Shown: positions 58,144 to 64,000 of the stretch, piece by piece
Numbering within the stretch: position 1 is the stretch's first letter
Layout of the letters: every line of letters begins with the position of its first letter
NCBI GenBank assembly: GCA_030533445.1
Contig: CM060064.1
Coordinates: 47,984,787-48,048,786 of the forward strand
From: Cyprinodon diabolis
Lineage: Eukaryota > Chordata > Actinopteri > Cyprinodontiformes > Cyprinodontidae
Length of the DNA: 64,000 bases
Reading direction: 5' to 3'
Made by a program: the position numbers and the translations under genes
Notes under the pieces: model-generated
The model's database searches: none
What the model saw: only the letters and a program-made list of their open reading frames with translations
Told to the model about the DNA's origin: nothing

Positions 58144-59778
58144 ATGGCTCTGCTCAACCTTCTTCTCCTTCTGCTGGGGCTTGGTGAGTCAGGACCTGCT
58201 GTGGACACGTCCAGTGGACACAGACCTTAGTCTACATGTGGTTTCTGAATGTCTCATTGTGCTTCTTTGTCCTTAATAGCAGAATTATGAGTTTTAGTTC
58301 TCTGTGTTTCAGGATATAAACCTCATCACTATGCTGACATGTTTTAGTTTTCAATGCTTCTACGACGTCTTTCTGAATTTAACTGTGATGTTAGAACCTG
58401 GTTCTGCTGAGAACATTTTTCCTGGACTGTTTAAACAGCCAACCTTCTTCTGCAGGTGTTCCAGTGAGCTCCATCCATCTGGAAAAGAGAATCATTGGAG
58501 GTCACCCATGTAATGACCATGAGCGTCACTATCATGTTGTGTTTAAAGCGGATAATGGAACACATGAGACTCTCTGTGGAGGCTCCCTGATCAGTGATCA
58601 ATGGTTCCTGACTGCAGCTCACTGCTGGAAGTCGGACCCTGGATGGTGAGACAGGGACACTGTTAATGAAACATCACCAATGACTGAGTTCTTATGTCTA
58701 ATAAATGTGTTTTATTGTCACAGGACTCATAAAGCATATTTAGGAGTCCATCCTAAAAGTGCTAAAGAAGAGAAACATGTTGTCACTCTCAATAATATCT
58801 ACAAAAGCAGCTTGGGTCGTAAACATGACATCATGCTGGTGAAGCTGCCAAACCCAACAACAATCCCACCTATACAGCTGACTGACTGTAAAACTCCCCT
58901 CAAAGTGTAAGTCATGTTTTTAATTAAACTAAAATGTTGTTTCTGAGCTTCAGGATGAGGAATAATTCATCCAGGAGGATATTTCCAAATTCTCTAAAGC
59001 TTAGTTTTATTATTTCTAGTTTTGTTCTTCTTATCTTTCAGAGGAACCGAAGTCCAGATCGCAGGTTTTGGATTAGTTGTACCGGGCCCTAATGATGAAA
59101 AATGTAAGATTAATGTTCATGTTTCTCACTGTTTTTCTCATGACCTCAAAATGATTAAGATAATTTAAATCAGCCAACAGAGTTTCTTTAACTTTGGATC
59201 AACAAAAAAATCAGAAATAAACTGAGTATCAGTGGCAGAAAGTGACGAAATATTCTGAATAGAACATGAATATTAGGACAGGCTGATTATCTGTTTATAC
59301 TTCTTTTCAGATTATTACCCGAAGATTAATGCAACTCAGCTCTATTGTGCCGACATGAAGATTGTGAAAAATGAGGAGATGCCACTATTAACTCGGCTAA
59401 GGAAACTGGGTCAGCGCTGGAAATGTGCTGCAAGCTCTACGCAGGACACAATCCGGGTTGGTCTTTTATCCATCTTCTTAATAAAACCTAACCTTGTTGC
59501 TGCGTTTCACTAGAATCTGTGACTAAAGGACTGAAACCCTTTGTTTGTGACAGGGCGTCTCTGGGGGCGGATGGGTCTACAAGGACAGACTCTATGGTGT
59601 TCATGTCTTCACTGGAGATCCAAAAACTGCCTGTAATGAACCAGTTGGTTTCATGGATGTCTGCGAGTACAAGGAATGGATAGAGGAGACTATTAATCCT
59701 GGAGCTAGAGAGCCTGGTTTCTGGGAGAAGTTTCGGAACAGATTACGCCACATATTTTTGTGTTTCAACTGTCAGTAA
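58144..59778 (+). CDS. Secreted trypsin-like serine protease (S1A), possibly catalytically impaired
   Basis: Six exons: 58144-58183, 58456-58645, 58724-58906, 59042-59103, 59311-59456 and 59554-59778 (TAA). GT-AG borders fit and the total is 846 bases, 281 residues. A leucine-rich signal peptide (1 to about 19) is followed by a short propeptide ending EKR (25) and the mature start IIGG (26). The catalytic triad is His69 (TAAHC), Asp112 (RKHDIML) and Ser210. Asp204 occupies the trypsin specificity position. The Ser loop reads GVSGGG rather than GDSGGP, so the Asp that pairs with the new N-terminus in active S1 enzymes is Val209, and the usual Cys two residues after Asp204 is Ile. A basic tail of about 25 residues follows the C-terminal helix. 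The intron pattern with a separate signal exon is usual for trypsins and granzymes. Neighbours give no functional clue. It could be a low-activity protease or a pseudoprotease. Confidence 0.88.
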
Positions 59779-59985
59779 ACCACAACATTTAAGTTTATCT
59801 AAATGTTCAGTTTATTTTGGCTTCATTGCAGTTTTCTTCCTTTCCTGCTGAACAATTGATTCTCTGAGTATAAATGTTGTTGTGTTCAAGTTAAACTGTG
59901 AGAACATTTCATTTATGAAGAAGTAAAGTTCTGTTTTGCATCCTTGTACTCAGCAGCAACAATAACCACTGTCACATAAAAAGAC

Positions 59986-59991
59986 AATAAA
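59986..59991 (+). terminator. Polyadenylation signal AATAAA of the serine protease gene
   Basis: AATAAA lies 208 bases after the stop codon in an otherwise gene-free 3' flank, a normal position for a short vertebrate 3' UTR. Confidence 0.6.
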
Positions 59992-60115
59992 TTCAGCTTT
60001 GATCAGATCGTCACATTCATGTCTTTTCTGGTTATTAATGATTTTTCTGTTTTCTACAAAATAGTATTGAAGAAAAATGATTATTTTTAGTTTTTAATAC
60101 AGTTAATCTTATGGC

Positions 60116-60777
60116 ATGTGTAAAAGGTATGTTGAACACTCTCATTTTGAACATATTTCTTAATTTTGAACAAGTTTGTGAAGATAACCTTTCCTTGAAC
60201 CAAAGGACTGAATTTAAGTTTGTTCCTGAGAATTTATGGCAGGAAAGAGGCCCCCGCATTCCAACAGCTATTCTGTGAGGTCTTATCTCATGTTTTCTTT
60301 AGCCAGAAGACCATAGAATTCCTGGAGGTCAGGCCATAAATTAGGGGAAGCTCTAAGTTTTTCTGAGTGTCCAAGATAGCTCCTGGTTGGAGGAGCAAAA
60401 GCCAGCCTTATTTGAATAAATTAAATACAAGAGGATAAAGCTTTCTACATAGAAGTAACAAATCAGATTTGCTCTTGCAACTCTCCAAAGATGTCTTTGT
60501 ACGTCTTTGCTTTCTTTCCTTCTCTCCATTTATGTCAGGTAATTGAATGTATGTCTCCGTTGTTCTGCAGTTTCTGGTATAGGTTTGTACATTGTCTTAT
60601 TTCTAAGTTTGTGCATTGTCTTATATTGAATTAAACTCTTTTAATTCTGTGACGTCAACACGCAATGCTGGTTTTCCTTGGGGCCACACGCAGCTCGCCG
60701 AGAGGAACCTGGGAAAGGAAGAGAGAAGCCAACCTTTTTCCAAAGTTAACTATTTTAGAATATTTTCTTCCTTAACA
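60116..60777 (+). mobile_element. LTR-like block of an endogenous retroelement
   Basis: Begins about TGTGTAAAAGG and ends TTCCTTAACA (TG...CA), directly followed by a primer-binding-site-like sequence. AT-rich U3-like sequence is followed by an ATTAAA-containing region near 60630-60645 and a GC-richer U5-like part. The 5' boundary is approximate because the second LTR is outside the window. Confidence 0.55.
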
Positions 60778-60779
60778 AT

Positions 60780-60797
60780 TGGGGGCTCGTTCCGGTT
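60780..60797 (+). other. Primer-binding-site-like sequence (tRNA-Pro type)
   Basis: TGGGGGCTCGTTCCGG matches the 3' end of tRNA-Pro in its first 11 bases, then carries one extra T. tRNA-Pro primers are known for many gamma- and epsilon-like retroelements. The position, two bases after the LTR-like block, supports the reading. Confidence 0.6.
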
Positions 60798-63700
60798 CTG
60801 GAATCTCGGTGGGCGGCTGTTTGGCACTGATTGATCCGTTTCGGCCCGACGCTTCGGTGTGGTAAGACAGTATTTGATTATTTTTTATTTTTTAGTTGTC
60901 TGAAGCGCCGTGTGGTTGGACCGTGGCTGATTGCTCTTGCTGTGTGCGGCCTCACAGAATTTAGAAGCTGCAGAGGTAGATAGAATCCCTCCTAAAAGAG
61001 TCGGTTGTTTAAGGATTTGAATAAATACACATTACAGGGAACTTTGGCTAGTTCAAACAGAGCCTTTACGTTAACTCTGATTTTAAGCTGGGTTTTTTAT
61101 TTATATTCTTTACCCTGAGGATTCATGCCTGTGCCTCAATAAAAGAATTTCGGGTGTCTGTGTATTGATTAGCAGGGGCTTGTATCAGCCCGGAGATTAT
61201 TGCTCATCTCCAGTGGACTTATAATTAATTGTTTGGGTTAATTGGACCGAGTTGTATCACTCATGGAAAAAGGACTAATAGGTCGGATCACCTTTCTCTG
61301 GCATTCTGAATCGAGTTGCTAGTAGTATAAAGGACTGAGAATAATTAATTTAGCAGGATGAATCACCTTAAAGGACTGATAGCAGGTTGAATCACCTTAA
61401 AGGACTGAGAAGTTGAAATGAGAATAAAAGGGATTTGTAAAAGTGAAGTTGTAAAATTAAAAGATGCGTCATACATTCTTTTAGCCGGCACCTGACATTT
61501 TCTTTTCTTTTCTGTCTTTTCTTGACTGAACTACGACGTTGTCTGTGTTTCTGTGTTTTGTACGTTTCTTTGTGTTTGTGTGCGTGCTTGGCTGCGGGTT
61601 GATCTATGGCTGTGTGTCTGTCTTCCCCCGTTATATATTCCACCACGCGCTGCTGTCTATTTGTCTGTCTGTGTCTGAATTGTGCTGAGATTGTGCAGAA
61701 GTGATTTGTGTTTCAAGATTGTGTTATGAAATATTTTCAAATGTTTTTGCTGGATGTTGTATTACTAACTTTCTGTTAAAATGTGCTTCTGTGGGACAGA
61801 GGTTTCTCCATTTTGGTTAAAAGTTTTGTTTCACAGCAGGGGGATTGATTGACCCCCCCATTTGCATTTTGGGAGTGCTTCAGTTCTGTTAGCACTGATA
61901 TTTCCAGCTCACTCTTTCAGGATTCTTGGATTTTGATGTGAATTTCTTTTAGAACTGTGTTTTGTGTTGAAATGAAAAGTACAAAATAACAGATTTACAG
62001 ATGTTTTTACTTTCTCAGCGGGAGAAATGTGTGGCATCAGTTCCAGGCTGGAGCACTGGAATGATCCAATTGTTTTTTTTTATAATATTGTAACATTGAC
62101 AATCACTTCAATTTCTAGGTTTCCTGACACAGGATGGAACACCCTCACTGAGTGGAACAAGAGAACAAAAACGAGAACATATGGATGTTTTTCTGCTTGA
62201 CAGTGTTTTCTACACTGTTAATGTAGGACATGTTGAAACACTAATGAATGACTTTGTTTCTTGTAGGACGATCTTCGTGTGCAGCCCATTTTGCATATTA
62301 CATGACCACATGAACGGTTTTTGGGTTTTCCTACAGGGGGTCTAGGTAGCCATTTAATAACAGTGGGCTATCATGAAATACGGTTGTGTGTATAATATGG
62401 AGTTTTTTAAAACAGGTTCACTCAAAACTGAACAATATTAGAACTATTGGATAATTTTTTTTCAACCATGGTGTTATAATAATAGTGTTTAAGACTTTCA
62501 CAGGACGAATTTTGGTTTGAAATCTGGGGTAACATCCTGCATCTTTCTTACAATGGGGTGTTGATGAGTGTGAATGAGAGTGAATGTGTAGGCAGATGGC
62601 CTTTGATGGGTTTTAGGAAGCTATGTGAATATGACGTCACTTTAGTGAGTAGCTGTGTGATATTTTTCTTATTTTAAACTATTTAGGGACAGTAAAGGTT
62701 TTGTTTCATAAATATACTTTTATTACTGCTTTACGGACAATTTTAAGGTAAAGACGATTACATATTTTGGTGTCACAATCTGGTTGAAGCTGAATCATCT
62801 GCTTGTGCAGTGGAATTAATATGAAACGAGAATTCAGCCTTGGCTTAAAGCAGATAGATGTCGTTATTAGGACACTGTGTTATCCACTTTGACTAACAAC
62901 ACTAACAGACTAACCTAAATTCTAACTAAATTAACTTGGTTTATGTTTCATATGGGTAACTGATTGGACATGTTGAAATTTTAGCATAATGGGGGAAAGT
63001 TCTTCTATTATTGTTTTCCACCTCTAAATTGTTTTTCTTTTGGAAATAAGAAAACACAGGGGGATGTTATAAAGATAAGATATTACAGATGGAACTTTGA
63101 AATTTACATCATCTCAGTCTAGTTTGAATACTAGATGGAAGATTGGAGAAATGGTGGAACATCTTATGATATTTTGGTTTTTCAGCTAATTATTATATAA
63201 CAGTGACATAGATTCCAAATTGTTTTCAAAATGATAATTTTATTATATCGCCAGGGGGAGAAGGAGAAGTAGACCCTAATTCCTGGTAAATTTTTGGATA
63301 TGGTTAATTGTAAATTAGTTAATCAATAATTTTGATTTTTTCGATTCAACAATAGTGAATTATGGATTTCTTTAATGTAGAGTCATATGGCCTTCCTGTT
63401 TGACTAAAATATGTTGTATGTGATATAGAAGCTTCTACTAAATTAGATTTGATCATCTAAAATTGAACGGTTTCAAATAACATCTATGCCATGTTTATTT
63501 ACATTTAAAATTGTTGATAGATTTCTGCATCACTGCTGACTTTGATTATATACAGTTGGGTGTAAATTGTTAATTTTGAGGAAAATTTTGGTTAAAACTG
63601 CTATGAAATTCAAATAAAATGTAAATAATTTGTGAAATTTTAAAATAGGACTTTGTCTTGAAGCGTGGGACAATGATAAGTATGTTTGGTATTTAGTAGA

Positions 63701-64000
63701 AGAATATGAAATTCGTAATTATTTGACAAAGTGCAATTCAATCACAACTTTTATTAGTGTCAGTACTACGACATTCTAGAGTTTGTTCTAATCCTTTAAT
63801 GAGTTTGTGAGATTGTGATTTTAAAATTTGTAGTTGATATTTGGCACAAGCAGAGTGAATGTCATCGGGGTATTGACGTTTATTGATTTTGAACAGTAAG
63901 TGTCATTATTTTCTTAATTCTGGCACATCTGATCATGGACTATTTTAACACATTTCTATGTTTATTCTTTTTGCAGTTCAGGATTTGGGGCGGTTGGCCG
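60798..64000. other. Downstream internal region of the retroelement, no long ORF
   Basis: 3.2 kb of AT-rich sequence. A donor-like GGTAAGACAG occurs near 60860. A short motif with AATCACCTTAAAGGACTGA recurs at about 61358-61408. No open frame over about 85 codons and no gag or pol motif was seen, so the element is decayed or non-autonomous, or its coding part lies outside the window. Confidence 0.4.

Overview
The window looks like vertebrate nuclear DNA from a teleost fish. Genes are split by GT-AG introns. The repeats are fish types: L2-like LINE 3' tails, a Tc1 transposon, tRNA-like SINEs, MITEs, solo LTRs and very long minisatellites. Finer placement (a percomorph, perhaps a killifish or livebearer relative) is inference only. 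Most long open frames here are minisatellite artefacts. The real genes were found by joining short exons at splice sites and checking that reading phase is kept.

Layout. (1) 1-17114, plus: the 3' part of a perilipin gene (four exons), with an 11-kb intron holding an 11-bp and a 56-bp minisatellite. (2) 20193-22446, minus: a complete four-exon Ras-like small GTPase of RASL11 type. An intact Tc1 element (21057-22304) lies in its first intron on the opposite strand. (3) 24051-42316, minus: a complete 13-exon TIF1-family (TRIM24/28/33-like) corepressor gene of 1568 codons. It has B-box1, B-box2, coiled coil, a 3.1-kb middle exon with an in-frame 18-bp minisatellite, an HP1-box-like motif, a PHD finger and a bromodomain, but no RING. 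A probable 5' UTR exon lies near 44865-44898. Its introns carry a solo LTR, several MITEs and two long foldbacks. (4) 42405-44306: a Tc1 relic and a 1.5-kb tetranucleotide array that switches strand and is flanked by inverted repeats. (5) 46440-55650: a 9-kb array of a 27-bp minisatellite interrupted by two nearly identical solo LTRs, best explained by a 4.14-kb tandem duplication. (6) 58144-59778, plus: a complete six-exon chymotrypsin-fold serine protease with an altered active-site loop. (7) 60116-64000: an LTR-like block and a tRNA-Pro-like primer-binding site, followed by 3.2 kb with no long open frame, probably a decayed or non-autonomous endogenous retroelement that runs off the window.

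The four genes share no obvious pathway: lipid-droplet coat, small GTPase, chromatin corepressor and secreted protease. There is no operon-like organisation. The most unusual points are the RING-less TIF1 gene with a coding minisatellite and an overlapping upstream ORF, the LTR-marked duplication in the 27-bp array, and the serine protease that lacks the conserved Asp before its catalytic Ser.
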